Shown here: piece by piece, positions 23,501-33,949 of the stretch
Numbering within the stretch: position 1 is the first letter of the stretch
How the letters are laid out: every line of letters starts with the position of its first letter
Source: Riptortus pedestris
Lineage: Eukaryota; Arthropoda; Insecta; Hemiptera; Alydidae
Length of the DNA: 64,000 nt
Assembly: GCA_019009955.1 (NCBI GenBank)
Contig: CM032228.1
Location: 252,771,001 to 252,835,000 of the forward strand
Direction of reading: 5' to 3'
Notes under the pieces: generated by a model
The model's input: the letters and a program-made list of their open reading frames with translations, nothing else
The model's database searches: none
What the model was told of the DNA's origin: nothing
Position numbers and translations under genes: made by a program

Positions 23501-25513
23501 TGCTCTTGTCGTCATCTAACAAAAATTGAAACATTAACATAAGGAAATGAAATTCAACACCACTAAACATTTTAAGGTATAAAAGTAATAAATGTGTATA
23601 CCTTTGAATATTGCAATCTCTATTTGTTCTTCTTTAATTAATGGAATCATATTGTCATCTTCATCTGTAAATATAAGCCTAATAAATTCTAGTTAATTGA
23701 AATAAAAACACAAAATATTTAAAATGTAAGTACTCTGATTGTGAGATACTATTGTATAATGTTGTAAAATCGAGTAAAAGACATTTAAACTAATGAAATA
23801 TTGTTTAACTTGAAATTATTAACCAAACTAAGGTTTTGTCCCAACAAAAGTAAAATTCCTTTTCTTTAAAACACTGTCATAGATGGGATACTTATTGTTT
23901 TTGGAACAGGGCACTGACGATGATGCACTGCATCTAAGACGCTCTGTCCCTTCAATAAATTGTTAGCTTTTTCAACTCCACTCTTAGGCTAATATATTAT
24001 CAGGCTCGAAAATCAAAGAGAAAATTTAGAAATAAATTTCATTGAAACATTTTGATTATAATTATTAAAAACTAAATAGATATTATTAATACAATTTAGT
24101 TATTTTTTAATGAATCACCTCGAGTTTCCATAATTCTTTATAAGCTTTAAGAAAGCCAAATCAAAACTTTGAGCATTTTAAAACTTTGAGTGTTAAGCTT
24201 GATGTTATTGTATGCTCACGAGTTAAAAATCATGCAGGGTTGAGCAAACTAAGCAGATTTGCCACTAGCAGCACACTATTGATCACTGCTCCCAATATAC
24301 TTTCAATATATATGTAAAAATTCAGGTTGGATGACTCGGTAAAAAAAAAAAAAAAACTGGCGGATGAAAACAAGGAAGTGTGACTAACTCTTAATATTTA
24401 AGCTACAGAATGTAATAGAACAACACAATTGTACATGATGAATAGATTGGTTCTAAAGCATTTTTCGATAAAACCCATAATAAAAAACATATTTTAAGAT
24501 AAGATTAGATGCATGAAGACTTTTCCCAATTACTTAATCCAAATATCGGCTGTACTGTTCTTTTTTTTCCCTACAAACGAAAGACTTCCTCTTTCTTCTT
24601 TAAAATTATTGAAGTAATTACTTGTAAAAATGAGTTAATACTGAATGCTATTATCATTTTCAGTAATCATAGAATGAGGCTATTTACTAAACAGGTTATA
24701 TTATATACCTTATATATAGAAAAAGTCCGTCACGCAGGGGCTGCGTAAACTAAGCAGATTTCCCTCGTGAAGTTTAGTAATAGATAAATATACATACTGC
24801 TAACACAACACCGTGAATAAATACAAACGGAAATAAGAAATGTTTCATCCAATTTCAATAGCCCTGCCGACAGGGAAGTGTTAGGTTAGTAATGTAAACA
24901 AACGGTTCCCGCCTCACACCGGAAATAAAAACAATTACTGAAATATATCAGAATATAACACATTAATTTTATTGATAACTATTTACTATATCTAGTACTG
25001 TAATTAATAATGAGTCAGAATAATTGTTATCTCAATCAAGAAAATTTTAGTAGTCCAAACCTTTCAGCTGGGGGGGGGGAGTCAGCAGTACATATTTGCA
25101 TGTATCTCGTATAATAAAGGTCTCTTGAATACAATTTTTGGTATTTAAACTTCCAATAATGTGATTTATTATGTATCAGAGTATTGTTTACGTAACATGA
25201 GTACAAGTGGCGGTTTGGTGAAAAATGCAAATATCTCGGGTTAATATTCAAAGATAGAGAATATAATGTATATAACAATAATTTATAGTAAATTTAATTT
25301 GTAATAAGACTGATTCTGTATAATTTTTCGATCCGACGTATAGTACCAGAGATATTTCGAATTTTCAAAAATCCTTCCCCTCTAAAAAGACCCCCCTCAC
25401 CACTGGTCGATTTCAGCCGTTAACGAACTTGATCTTTCTTTTTACATAAAACGCTTAAATATGAAGTTTGGTAAGGATTAAACAAAAATTGCGACCGCTA
25501 GGAGCGGAACAGA

Positions 25514-25563
<50 letters not shown>

Positions 25564-28500
25564 GATATATTATATATATATATATATATAGATAGGATAT
25601 ATATACTACAGTTTTGAACGGCCCTCATTTTTGTCATCTACTAGGTAGGATCGATGGACAATTGAAGAAAAATGTCGAAAATTCCGTCATGAGTACAACC
25701 TCAATAGCTGATTTCCCTGAAGGGAAATCTGCTAATATCAAGTTTATTATTAAACATATTTCTACTATGTAAAATAAAATTCTAAATCAAGAAATACTGT
25801 ACCTTCCATTGTTTCCATATTGCATCTTTAAAACATTTAGGTATATTAGCAGATTTCCCTTAAGGGAAATCAGCTATTGAGGTTGTACTCATGACGGAAT
25901 TTTCGACATTTTTCTTCAAATGTCCATCGATCCTACCTATTAAATGACGAAAATGAGGTCCGTTCAAAACTGTATATATATTATATATATATATATAGAT
26001 CTATTTATATATATATATATATATATATCTATATATTTGTCTGTTACCGCTCTAGCGGTCGCAATTTTTTCTTTCCGGTGTGAGGCGGGACCCGTTTGTT
26101 TACATTTCTAACCTAACGCTTCCTGTCGGCAGGCTATTGAAATTGGATGAAACATTTCTTATTTCCGTTTGTATTTATTCACGGTGTTGTGTTAGCAGTA
26201 TGCATATTTATCTATTACTAAACTTCACGAGGGAAATCTGCTTAGTTTACGCAGCCCCTGCGTGACGGACGTTTTTACTTAACACATGCCAGTTAATTTT
26301 CTAAGTAAAAAGTGATCACGATAACATATCATTTGATATTAGATACGCCTACTACCATGTGATCATTTATCTTCAGTATACTTTCAGGTTAAAAGTTTAG
26401 GGAGTGTTTATTTTTTATTATGAATCTTTTAAAACTTAATAAGTTGATCTATTCCGAAGAAAAAGCTTTTCAATATTTACAGAAGTATGGAGTACTTCAC
26501 AGAAAGAGAAAGTGTAAAAAAGGACATTATATGAAGATTTATTTCAGCAAAACTAGATCGCCATTTTATCAATGCAATATGAGAAGTTGTAGGCAATACG
26601 TTGCTGCGCTTAATGGTACATGTTTAAACATTGTAAAAAATTTCATTAAGGAAATGTTTACTATTCATATTACGCATGGGCACATTGGATACGTAACTAC
26701 AAAATTTTGTAAGAAGGAATTGAATATATCTAAAAAAAAAACAATAACAGATTGGAAGAATATGCTCAGAGAAATTTGTGCTATGGATATTTTAGAAAAA
26801 TCAATGATAATTGGTGGAGAGGTTTTAACGTTGAAATTGATGAAAGTTGTTTTTCTAAAAGAAAATACCAAAAGGGAAGACTCTACCCAAATCAATGGGT
26901 TTTTGGAGGTGTATGTAGGGAGAACAGAGAAGTTTTCTCTATGCTGTACCGGACAGAACAGCTGAAAAACATTAACGGAGTGCATAAAAAATTCAATACG
27001 ACCCGGGTACAACAATTATACTCAGATTTTTGGAGGTCATATAATGGTTTGAAAAATTCCAGGGAATGAGGTACAAACATTTTACTGTCAATCATAGTGA
27101 AAAATTTTGTTGGAACCCAAAAACAGGTGCACTACACTCAAGAATTGAGTCGCTATGGGCTAGTATAAAAAGAAGAAACAAAAACGAATGTGGAACTAGA
27201 AGAACTTTGTTTGATTCATATCTTTGTCAATTTATATATAGGAGAAGATATGAAAATAGGGACATTTTTGAATGTATATTGGAATCAATGAGAAACTATT
27301 GGCCTCCACAATGAAAAATGTTATTAATTTCATTTATGGTTATATTCATGTTTACTAGAAACCTTGGTTATATTTAAATAAACAATTGTTAACAAAAAAT
27401 CTTCACTGTTATTGATATAATAATGAGTTAAATCACTGGCATGTGTTAAGTAAAAAAGACCCGCTATTTACATTTGAGGAGTCTAAATAACTACCCTCCT
27501 AATAGAAAAATATAATACAATACATTATTTTTCTTACCCTCAATTTCTCCTAAGGCTATAGGAATATCCAAGGGTGGTTCCTCCTTCACATGGGGCGTTG
27601 TGTCTTCAATCCCTGGAAACAGACAATAAAGCAAGTTGTACTCCAATTTTAAAATGATCTAGGGATACATGAAAAAGAATTTAGAATTTTCAGAGACATA
27701 GAAAAGTAGATGCGATAGACCGAGCAGTTAGTATATTCCAATACTTTATAACAAACCACCAATGATGCACAATGCACCAATTATATGAGATGTATCTGCA
27801 CTCAATTGTGCAACAAATCTTTAATATATCAGCGCCTTTCACTGTAGAAGATTAATTCATTAATCCAATGAAGTTTGCCCAATTTTCTATGGACTTATTA
27901 AAACCAATCAATATTAAATAATTATAACATGTTAATGTAAACTCGTTTACCCTCATCCATGGAAATATCTTCTGTACTGTCCTCTTTTTTCACCACAAAC
28001 AAAAGACTTCCTCTTTCTTCTGTAAAAAGCAGTGAAATAATTTCTAATAAAAGTATTAGTATTAGTTAATACTGACTGCAATTGTCATTTGCAGCAATCA
28101 TAGAATGTGGCTATTTACTAAATAGGTTATATTATATACCTTATATATAGAAATATCAAGTTTATTATTAAACATATTTCTACTATGTAAAACAAAATTC
28201 TAAATTTAGGTATACTAAAAATAAATTAATTAATAAAAATCAACAATAATTCATTTCATTGGCCATTTCCTCTATAAATATCGTTCATTGTTTAGTAGCT
28301 ATTTACATTTGAAGAGTCTAAATAACTACCCTCCTAATAGAAATATATAATAAAATACATTATTTTTTTACCCTCAATTTCTCCTAAGGCTATAGGAATA
28401 TCCAAGGGTGGTTCCTCCTTCACATGGGACGTTGTCTCTCCAATCCCTGCAAACAGACAATAAAGCAAGTTGTACTTTTCGTGGTTTGGTATGGACCATT

Positions 28501-28867
28501 TGAAGAGTCTAAATATCTACCTTCCGAATAGAGAAATATAATAGAATACATTATTGTTCTTACCCTCAAAATCTGTAATTAATTATGAAAATGAGTGTAA
28601 ATGTAAATCTTCCAAATATACTTACTGTCCGACATTACACTCCCAAAATTAGTCTCATCTTCTTTTTTTATCGCTAATAGCGTGCTCTTGTTATCTACAA
28701 CCAAAATTTGATAATTTACTTAAGGACATGAAAGACAACCTAACATTTAAAGTAATAATGTGTTTACCCAGCTTACTAATTACTATTTCCAGCTCTTCTT
28801 CTTTGATTAATGAAAGAATATTGCCATCTTCATCTTTAATATAGACTGCAGGTTGTGCTCCAGCCAT
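19356..28867 (-). CDS. C2H2 zinc-finger protein, multi-exon gene model
   Basis: Probable nuclear DNA-binding protein. Joining exons 28,768-28,867; 28,626-28,694; 28,564-28,572; 28,372-28,446; 27,951-28,019; 27,538-27,612; 23,602-23,664; 23,444-23,515; 22,788-22,862; 22,293-22,361 and 19,356-20,152 gives an uninterrupted 491-codon frame. Every internal junction has AG/GT signals and every intron is phase 1. The N-terminus starts MAGAQPAVYIKDEDGN. The middle is acidic and repeats motifs such as VKEEPPLDIPIA and VVKKEDSTEDISMDE, resembling the acidic leaders of other arthropod zinc-finger proteins. The C-terminus has seven fingers. The model is by hand; the 9-nt exon and the exact isoform are uncertain. 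Confidence 0.7.
20206..20293. repeat. CA/TA microsatellite in the last intron
   Basis: A (CA)n run continues into (TA)n just upstream of the terminal exon's acceptor. It inflates the apparent ORF on the minus strand. Confidence 0.9.
20296..20550 (-). mobile_element. Helitron 3'-end fragment
   Basis: Starts with reverse CTAG (20,296-20,299) and contains the family's 3' block (TTGGCAAGGCTTTACTTTGC, CAGTGTTTAGGGTTTACACC), ending at a run of about 30 T. The terminal hairpin is degraded. It lies in the last intron of the zinc-finger gene. Confidence 0.7.
20621..21175. repeat. Right arm of inverted repeat enclosing the zinc-finger exon
   Basis: Inverted counterpart of 18,540-19,100, starting GATGCGGTACAAAACCCAAC. 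It lies within the last intron of the zinc-finger gene. Confidence 0.85.
21176..21984. other. Intronic AT-rich sequence with a repeat related to 9,860-10,020
   Basis: Part of the last intron. The segments 21,386-21,500 and 21,765-21,840 match 9,860-10,020, with about 265 bp of unrelated sequence between them. No exon is supported here. Confidence 0.45.
22293..22361 (-). CDS. Zinc-finger gene exon D (downstream copy)
   Basis: 69 nt, flanked by a TTTTTACAG acceptor and a GTAAAC donor, phase 1 at both ends. It encodes an acidic peptide with VVKKEDSTEDISMDE. Joined to the terminal exon it stays in frame. It is nearly identical to the exon at 27,951-28,019. Confidence 0.7.
22788..22862 (-). CDS. 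Zinc-finger gene exon C (downstream copy)
   Basis: 75 nt with a TTTGCAG acceptor and GTAAGA donor, phase 1-1. It encodes GIGETTSHVKEEPPLDIPIA then FEEFQ. Two further copies of this exon are at 27,538-27,612 and 28,372-28,446, which differ at the C-terminal end (LGEIE). Confidence 0.7.
23103..23278. mobile_element. Small MITE with about 23-bp terminal inverted repeats
   Basis: The left end AGGTTAATCAGAAAC and right end GTTTCTGATTAACCT are inverted copies, continuing to CTTTTGT/ACAAAAG. Length 176 bp, no coding capacity. It sits in a zinc-finger gene intron. No clear target duplication is seen, so the superfamily is open. Confidence 0.6.
23444..23515 (-). CDS. Zinc-finger gene exon B' (downstream copy)
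   Basis: 72 nt, acceptor TTTTTGTTAG, donor GTAAGTAT, phase 1-1. Encodes DDDKSKLLVIKNEYESNFVS then VMSN. Diverged paralogue of exon B at 28,626-28,694. Confidence 0.65.
23602..23664 (-). CDS. Zinc-finger gene exon A' (downstream copy)
   Basis: 63 nt, acceptor ATATTTACAG, donor GTATAC, phase 1-1. Encodes DEDDNMIPLIKEEQIEIAIF, clearly related to the second half of the ATG exon (DEDGNILSLIKEEELEIVI). It shows that the cassette duplication included the first coding exon without its start codon. Confidence 0.65.
24236..24300 (-). mobile_element. HINE 3'-end fragment
   Basis: Diverged piece with CATGCAGGGTTGAGCAAACT followed by AAGCAGATTTGCC, matching the reverse 3' end of the HINE family. Confidence 0.5.
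24535..24605 (-). pseudogene. Decayed copy of zinc-finger exon D
   Basis: The minus strand preserves AAGAAAGAGGAAGTC and neighbouring exon D sequence, but the acceptor CAG has been lost and an indel shifts the frame. The following intron sequence up to 24,724 also matches the functional copies. It is a dead exon and a marker of an extra duplication round. Confidence 0.7.
24725..25733 (-). mobile_element. HINE copy 4, full length, subfamily A, with paralogous empty site
   Basis: Ends GTCCGTCACGCAGGGG and GGGAAATCTGCT. It is inserted into intron sequence whose uninterrupted duplicates at about 22,495 and 28,150 read TATATAGAAATATCAAG. Comparison shows insertion within a T run (on the element's strand) with no target duplication. 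A TA tract is at about 25,515-25,600. Confidence 0.9.
25858..26270 (+). mobile_element. HINE copy 5, internally deleted
   Basis: Forward copy with an intact 5' palindrome and intact 3' end GACGGAC, but the middle is deleted: after GCGGTCGCAATTTT it jumps to TTTCCGGTGTGAGGCGGG. About 410 bp. A Merlin transposon directly follows its 3' end. Confidence 0.85.
26271..27456 (+). mobile_element. Merlin-type DNA transposon
   Basis: Terminal inverted repeats of about 22 bp (TTTTTACTTAACACATGCC near 26,272 and its complement near 27,437-27,456) enclose a broken ISXO2/IS1595-like transposase. The size, about 1.2 kb, is usual for Merlin. A convincing 8-9-bp target duplication is not visible. It sits between HINE copy 5 and zinc-finger gene intron sequence. 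Confidence 0.8.
26420..27314 (+). pseudogene. Frameshifted Merlin transposase (ISXO2-like DDE)
   Basis: Starts at ATG 26,420 with a cysteine-bearing zinc-ribbon-like N-terminus (CNMRSCRQYVAALNGT). Frames change near 26,780-26,815 and near 27,060. Family motifs are readable across the three frames: VEIDESCFSKRKY (first catalytic D), GRLYPNQWVFGGVCREN, LYSDFWRSYNGL (second D), FTVNHSEKF and SRIESLWASIKRRNK (E). The C-terminus ends RNYWPPQ at 27,314. The catalytic residues are all present, so inactivation is by the two frameshifts only, suggesting moderate age. Confidence 0.9.
27538..27612 (-). CDS. Zinc-finger gene exon C (middle copy)
   Basis: 75 nt, acceptor GTTTCCAG, donor GTAAGA, phase 1-1. 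Encodes GIEDTTPHVKEEPPLDIPIA then LGEIE. Confidence 0.65.
27951..28019 (-). CDS. Zinc-finger gene exon D (upstream copy)
   Basis: 69 nt, same splice signals as the downstream copy. One visible amino-acid difference (SLLFVV against SLSFVV). Confidence 0.7.
28372..28446 (-). CDS. Zinc-finger gene exon C (upstream copy)
   Basis: 75 nt, acceptor TTTGCAG, donor GTAAAA, phase 1-1. Encodes the same VKEEPPLDIPIA core as the other two copies. Confidence 0.65.
28564..28572 (-). CDS. Candidate 9-nt microexon
   Basis: ATTTTGAGG between TAATTACAG and GTAAGAAC, phase 1-1, adding three codons. The adjoining donor and intron match those of exon C, so this looks like the 3' stub of a deleted exon C copy. 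Skipping it leaves the frame unchanged. Confidence 0.35.
28626..28694 (-). CDS. Zinc-finger gene exon B
   Basis: 69 nt, acceptor GGTTGTAG, donor GTAAGTAT, phase 1-1. Encodes DNKSTLLAIKKEDETNFGSV then MSD. Confidence 0.7.
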
Positions 28868-28901
28868 ATTTTTTCTTGATGCACAGTAATATACAATAAA
28901 A
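28768..28901 (-). CDS. Zinc-finger gene first coding exon (A)
   Basis: A pyrimidine-rich acceptor (TTTTTTTTTTCAG) ends at 28,902. The exon has 34 nt of 5' UTR, then ATG at 28,865-28,867 in an AAAAATATGG context, then 33 codons (MAGAQPAVYIKDEDGN...LEIVISKL) to a GTAAAC donor. The ATG is chosen because it is the only one upstream of the acidic motif and lacks an upstream frame. Confidence 0.75.
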
Positions 28902-30788
28902 CTGAAAAAAAAAAATCTATTATCAATGAATCAAACTTTTTTAATGACTTACAATGTTGCATTTCTGTCTATCAGTAGTAACATTGTGGTCGTAGGTCAT
29001 GATTGCACAGAAGTTATTAGTACGGAAATTAATTATTATAACATTATTTATACTTCGATCAAATTTAGTGGGTGGGGTGCTTAGAAGACTACATTGGCTA
29101 TTTACGGGTTTAAAGCATAATATTTATTACCACTAACCTGGTGTACAGTTTAAGACTTGATCAATTTAAAATTGAAGTTGGCATACCAACCGACACCAGC
29201 CCCATCTAAGCCAACCAAGGATGCCCCTGAAGAGTGCTGGCATCTATAGGGTATTTAATGAAACTTAACCTGAGAGGATATCCTGGAGACCAAAGGGCAG
29301 ATGAAGGACAGGCTGAGGAGAGAAGAATTGCATCTTGGCGATGTACAGTCTACTAGTGCCACCCTCACCCTTTTAAAAATTTTCACATTGAGTGAGAGGG
29401 CGAAAAGTACATCGAGGTAGGAGGCCAGGATGAAGGGAGCAAGAGAGATCCGAACATCATTTTCAGCAGCATCTCACACGATAACAAATAAGTAACACGA
29501 TATTTCAGTTTCTAACTCACTAACAACAATTGCCCTACCGTTGACCGCCCTCTCTAAAGTATGTAAAATACTCAATATACCATTATCATAGCAAATAACC
29601 AACTTGTACATTTCAAAGGTCCTCCGGGCCTCAAATTCTATAACATAACATATATCTGAGCCGGCACCACATAAAATTGCAATGCCGATAGCAAGTAATT
29701 CTTACAAAAACATACTTTGGTCCTCAGGGCCGGATAAAATTTGGTAATGCCTGGCAGAATAAATTATCTTTATTTTTATTGTATAAATTTACATTATCTC
29801 CACCATTCAATTTATTTCATATGGCTATAAATTTTATCAAATATGTTCAGCAGTTTTATTTAATTTTACTTCACAAGGCAAGCCTTAAGCAAATTGTTCC
29901 GACATTTATATTTAACTAATGCATCTACAATAAATTTAGTAAAATCATTAGAGTTTGTTACTAGTACATTTCATATTTATTTAGGTGGAAAATAAATAAT
30001 GTATCTAATATTTTTTTATATATCCTTACCCCTTAATATTGTATATAATTCTGTATTTAATATTTTATTAAATACTTTGTTTTGTTATTTTGTCTACTTG
30101 TTTTTTGTTTTTGTTTTGTTTTCCACCATGTTTAAGAGGAGCCAAGTCGCCACAGTTGCGGAGCACTAAATAATAATAAACAAATAAATAAATGATTATA
30201 ATAAATGAAGGCTAACTTTATATATATGATTTTTTGAATTCTTTCTTTCAACCATTGTTAAATTTGTATATTGTAAATAATTAATAGTTTAAATTCTTCA
30301 ATCTAAATTAGTGTTTCTATTTTTTAAAAGTAAGCAATTGTTTTTATTTCATGATAACTACAGTTTATTATTGCAAGTTGATCTATCAAGGCTTGACCAC
30401 TTATTTTGTTTTATCATTAACTAATTCTATGGCTTCAAAGTGGTTGTTACAATTATTCAAATCAATATTCATTATTTGACATGTGTTAGTATTAAGACAT
30501 ATATTTATTTGTGGGTTTATTCACAGAGATGCTGATTATTATTCAACTCATTCATGAATGTTTCCCTAATATGGGTGTAAACTAGTCATTTATTCTTTAA
30601 CACGCTATTTATTCTAAAGACAACTGTACACCTGTCACTTGTCTTATGCTACACTTTTGACAACTAATCACTTATGTTTACCTGTAAAGCTTTATTATCA
30701 TTCAATTTCATTATCTGGAACCTAAATCCACCAGTGATTTAAAGTCGGTATTGATAAATACACAAGGCTTGGGATAGAAGTTGTTTAC
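28902..30788 (-). other. First intron of the zinc-finger gene
   Basis: AT-rich. It contains the repeat at 29,165-29,345 shared with 11,800-12,035, and a (TAAA)-tailed segment at about 30,120-30,198 (GAGCACTAAATAATAATAAAC) that could be the 3' end of an old LINE or SINE. No exon is supported. Confidence 0.5.
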
Positions 30789-31015
30789 CTTCTGGTCGAC
30801 TATTCTTCATTTCACATATCAGCAAGACACTATGTTAATTCTTATGAGTTAAAACACTTTAAAACACATTCTCTTGCTAATTACGAGCATTTACTCCTTA
30901 TAACCACGTTGTAGCTTACTAATTGTAAACAGGTGAATAACCATCTCTACCGTAAACCGTACAGACTGATACTATTCGTTGGTTGGTCAGCTCTTTGGTG
31001 ACGTCACGAGCTCAT
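30328..31015 (-). repeat. Inverted duplicate of 41,228-42,010 (zinc-finger gene 5' end)
   Basis: About 690 bp matching the plus strand at 41,228-42,010 throughout by eye (GTCGGTATTGATAAATACAC, GACTGATACTATTCGTTGGT, GTGACGTCAC). It spans the putative promoter, the 5' UTR exon and the start of the first intron. Confidence 0.85.
30789..31007 (-). promoter_or_regulatory. Putative promoter and 5' UTR exon of the zinc-finger gene
   Basis: On the minus strand, a perfect CRE-type palindrome GTGACGTCAC (30,998-31,007) lies some 200 bp upstream of a donor CAGAAG/GTAAAC (exon ends at 30,789). That donor would splice to the acceptor at 28,902. The arrangement (CRE, no ATG-initiated long frame, donor) fits a promoter plus non-coding first exon. 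Both CRE and donor are conserved in the inverted copy at 41,249-41,490. Inferred; the start site is not located. Confidence 0.45.
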
Positions 31016-31054
31016 CTGAAAATACAAGCATATATATATATATATATATATATA

Positions 31055-32717
31055 CTAGCTCAGATACCCGGCTTTGCCCGGGAATTGATTTGAGGCTGAA
31101 TGGTACTGGTATTTCTTTGGCAAGGCTTTACTTTGCACAATGCTTTGACATTTACCCGTCCCAGTGTTTAGGGTTAATACCCCGTTCTTGGCATTTGTTA
31201 ATAATAGAATTAATTTTTTAAGTAAGTCTTCACTGTCCTCCAAATTGTCATATTTCCCGTCTCCTGTGCATTATGCATAGATTTCAGTTATTATGGAAAA
31301 AAATATTAACATTGATTTGAATTAATTTTTCCAGCTGAGGTACCTGATAGTTCAAATAGGAATGAATTGTTGAGCATATCAATATTTCTACGCAAATTAC
31401 TTGCTCCACACATTGTTCCTGGAGAAATGTATAAAAAAAAAAAAGTTAATCTAAATAACAAAGTAAACAACTTTTGTTATTTGCATGTTTGACGAAAAAC
31501 AAATAGACAATGAAAAATCGGGAATTTTTATTTCAGGGTTCCCTTATAACCCCCAGTCCCGTTCTAACCTAAACATTTTAATATAGCTTCTAATCATGAA
31601 AGAATTAATGCTAATTGACATACCGAGTTTTGTTAAGTTCGGTTCAATCGTTAGCGCCCAATAAAATATTTGGCTCCCGTTTTAGTTTATAGTTTTTATC
31701 TCGTTTATACATTGTTAAAATACAAAAATGAATATCACAAAAGGTACTCTAAATAACAAAATAAACAACTTTTGTTATGTTCATATTTTCCGAAAAACGA
31801 AAATAAAACGAAATATCACTATTTTTAATTTCAGGACTCACTTATAACCCCCACTCCTGCCCGTCCCTAGAAATGTTGGTATGGCTTATTATAAGGAAGG
31901 CGTTAGTGCTACATACACATGCCGATTTTTATTTATTTCGGTTTAGGTCTTTCGTCCCAAATAAAATTGATCACTTCCGCTATAAAGGTATTTTGCTTAT
32001 AATCCTCGCTTATAATTCAGGTATAAGAAAAAAGAGTATATAAAAAAAGTTACTCTGGGGGGTTGAAAAAAATAAACAACTTTTGTTATGTTTCATGTTT
32101 TGTCGAAAAACCACTAGGAAACGAAATAAACGCTATTTTTAATTTCTTGCTTCCTTTATACCCCCCACATCCTGCCCGTCCGCTAGAAATGTAGGTATGG
32201 CTTGTTATAATGAAAGCGAGTTAGTGCTAAACACATATACCGAGTTATATTTTATTTCGGTTTGGGTATTTTGTCCCAAATAAAATTGTTCACTTCCGCT
32301 ATAGGTTAAGCGTATATCTCTGTTTAATAATTCGGTTTATCGAAAAAAGAGCGTATATAAAAAAAGTTACTCTAAATTAAACAAAATAAACAAACTTTTG
32401 TTATGAGCATAAATTGCCGAAAAAACAATAGAAACCGAAATATCGCTTATTTTAATTTCAGGCTTCCCTTATAACCCCCACTACTCCTGTTTCGTCTCAG
32501 AGGATATTAAAATAGCCTAAAGTGTAAGTTGGGTTTAGTAGTAACCATACATACCCAAGTGTCCATAAAATTCGGCTCAGCCGTTTATGCGTGAAAAGGT
32601 AACAAACAAACAAACAGATACCAAAGAAACAAAATGCAGTTATGGTTTCTATGAAATGAGAAACGAAAAGTTATCGTGAAATTTCGCGAAAAAAATCAAT
32701 GTACAGACAGAGGTTAC

Positions 32718-32748
<31 letters not shown>

Positions 32749-32750
32749 AA
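31055..32750 (-). mobile_element. Helitron (non-autonomous), reverse orientation
   Basis: The 3' end reads CTAG at 31,055-31,058 with the hairpin CCCGGCTTTGCCCGGG just inside. It is followed by the family's 3' block, about four reverse ~330-bp minisatellite units (31,430-32,500) and the 5' block (ACAGACAGAGGTTACAATTT) near 32,702-32,722 running into TA repeats. No Rep/helicase is encoded. The part from about 31,990 on shows many single-base insertions relative to other copies. Confidence 0.85.
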
Positions 32751-32751
32751 T

Positions 32752-32782
<31 letters not shown>

Positions 32783-32786
<4 letters not shown>

Positions 32787-33120
32787 GACTTCTCGCTAAC
32801 ACGAACCTCGATAACACGAAATCCACGACATCACGAATTATTTTTTAATCCCCATGGAAAAAACCTGTCTAACACGAAGAAAAGACCATACTTAAACACC
32901 AACTAAATTTTCCGGATATATTTTACCTCTATAACAGGAAAGAGAGGACAAAAAATTACCTCTGAAACCTCGAAGTTCAGTAGATGAGACGAAATTTTGA
33001 TTAGTCGCATTACCTCTATATCCACGATTTCCTCAGAATGGATTTGTTTAACATACACGAAATCCCAATGATGTAACCAGAACAGTGTGTTTTTCTTCAA
33101 TTGTTGCAATCGAGAATATG
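32783..33120 (+). mobile_element. Possible pogo/Tigger-type end fragment
   Basis: Begins AGTCGACTTCTCGCTAACAC and repeats the 'taacacgaa' word several times, a style seen at the ends of pogo-like elements. No matching right terminus or transposase is visible. Confidence 0.3.
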
Positions 33121-33514
33121 ATTAGACAAACGTGTTGCTAACAGTCCTTAAATAAACAGAAGAAGATCACGAACTAATATCAACAACTAGTGAGATTGGC
33201 AGTAAGATGGTCGGTACTGATACTCTGTTTTAACACGATATTTATTATGTTTACTGTAAGTATTTTTTATTATACTGTACCAAGTTAAATGTTTAATTTT
33301 GAAGCTGTAAGGGATACAGCAAAGTTTTTTTTAATTTAAGCAAGATAGTGTTTTTCAGTTTTAAGCAAAGGAAGATTAAGGACTTATTAATCAGTGGAAT
33401 TACTATTATATTTTCTGTTTTCTGTATTTTACCTTCTTTTTTTAGAACACATACATATTTTAATTCATTTAAATATTCGTAAAAATACTAAGATAATTGA
33501 AAAAAGGGAATATT

Positions 33515-33519
33515 AGAGA

Positions 33520-33558
<39 letters not shown>

Positions 33559-33646
33559 AGAGAGAGAGAGAGATGGGGGGGAAGGGAGGTAGAGAGAGAT
33601 AGAAGAGAGAGAGAGAGAGAGGGGGGGAGGGAGAGAGAGAGTGAGT

Positions 33647-33689
<43 letters not shown>

Positions 33690-33732
33690 GAGAGGAGAGA
33701 GAGAGAGAGATAGAGAGAGAGAGAGCTAGAAG

Positions 33733-33764
<32 letters not shown>

Positions 33765-33853
33765 GGGCGTAGGGAGATAGAGAACTAGAGAGAGGGGGAG
33801 TGGGAGAGAGGGAGAGGAGAGAGAGAGGAGGGAGGGGGAGAGGTATTAGAGAG

Positions 33854-33930
<77 letters not shown>
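33515..33930. repeat. GA-rich microsatellite
   Basis: Interrupted (GA)n with G-rich variants. The minus-strand Ser/Leu ORF across it is an artefact. It abuts a LINE fragment on its right. Confidence 0.95.
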
Positions 33931-33934
<4 letters not shown>

Positions 33935-33949
33935 GAACTCCATCCCAAC

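Noticed and set aside
33469..33948. Ser/Leu-rich ORF on the minus strand
   Set aside because: Reading of the GA microsatellite; the same applies at 54,378-54,688.
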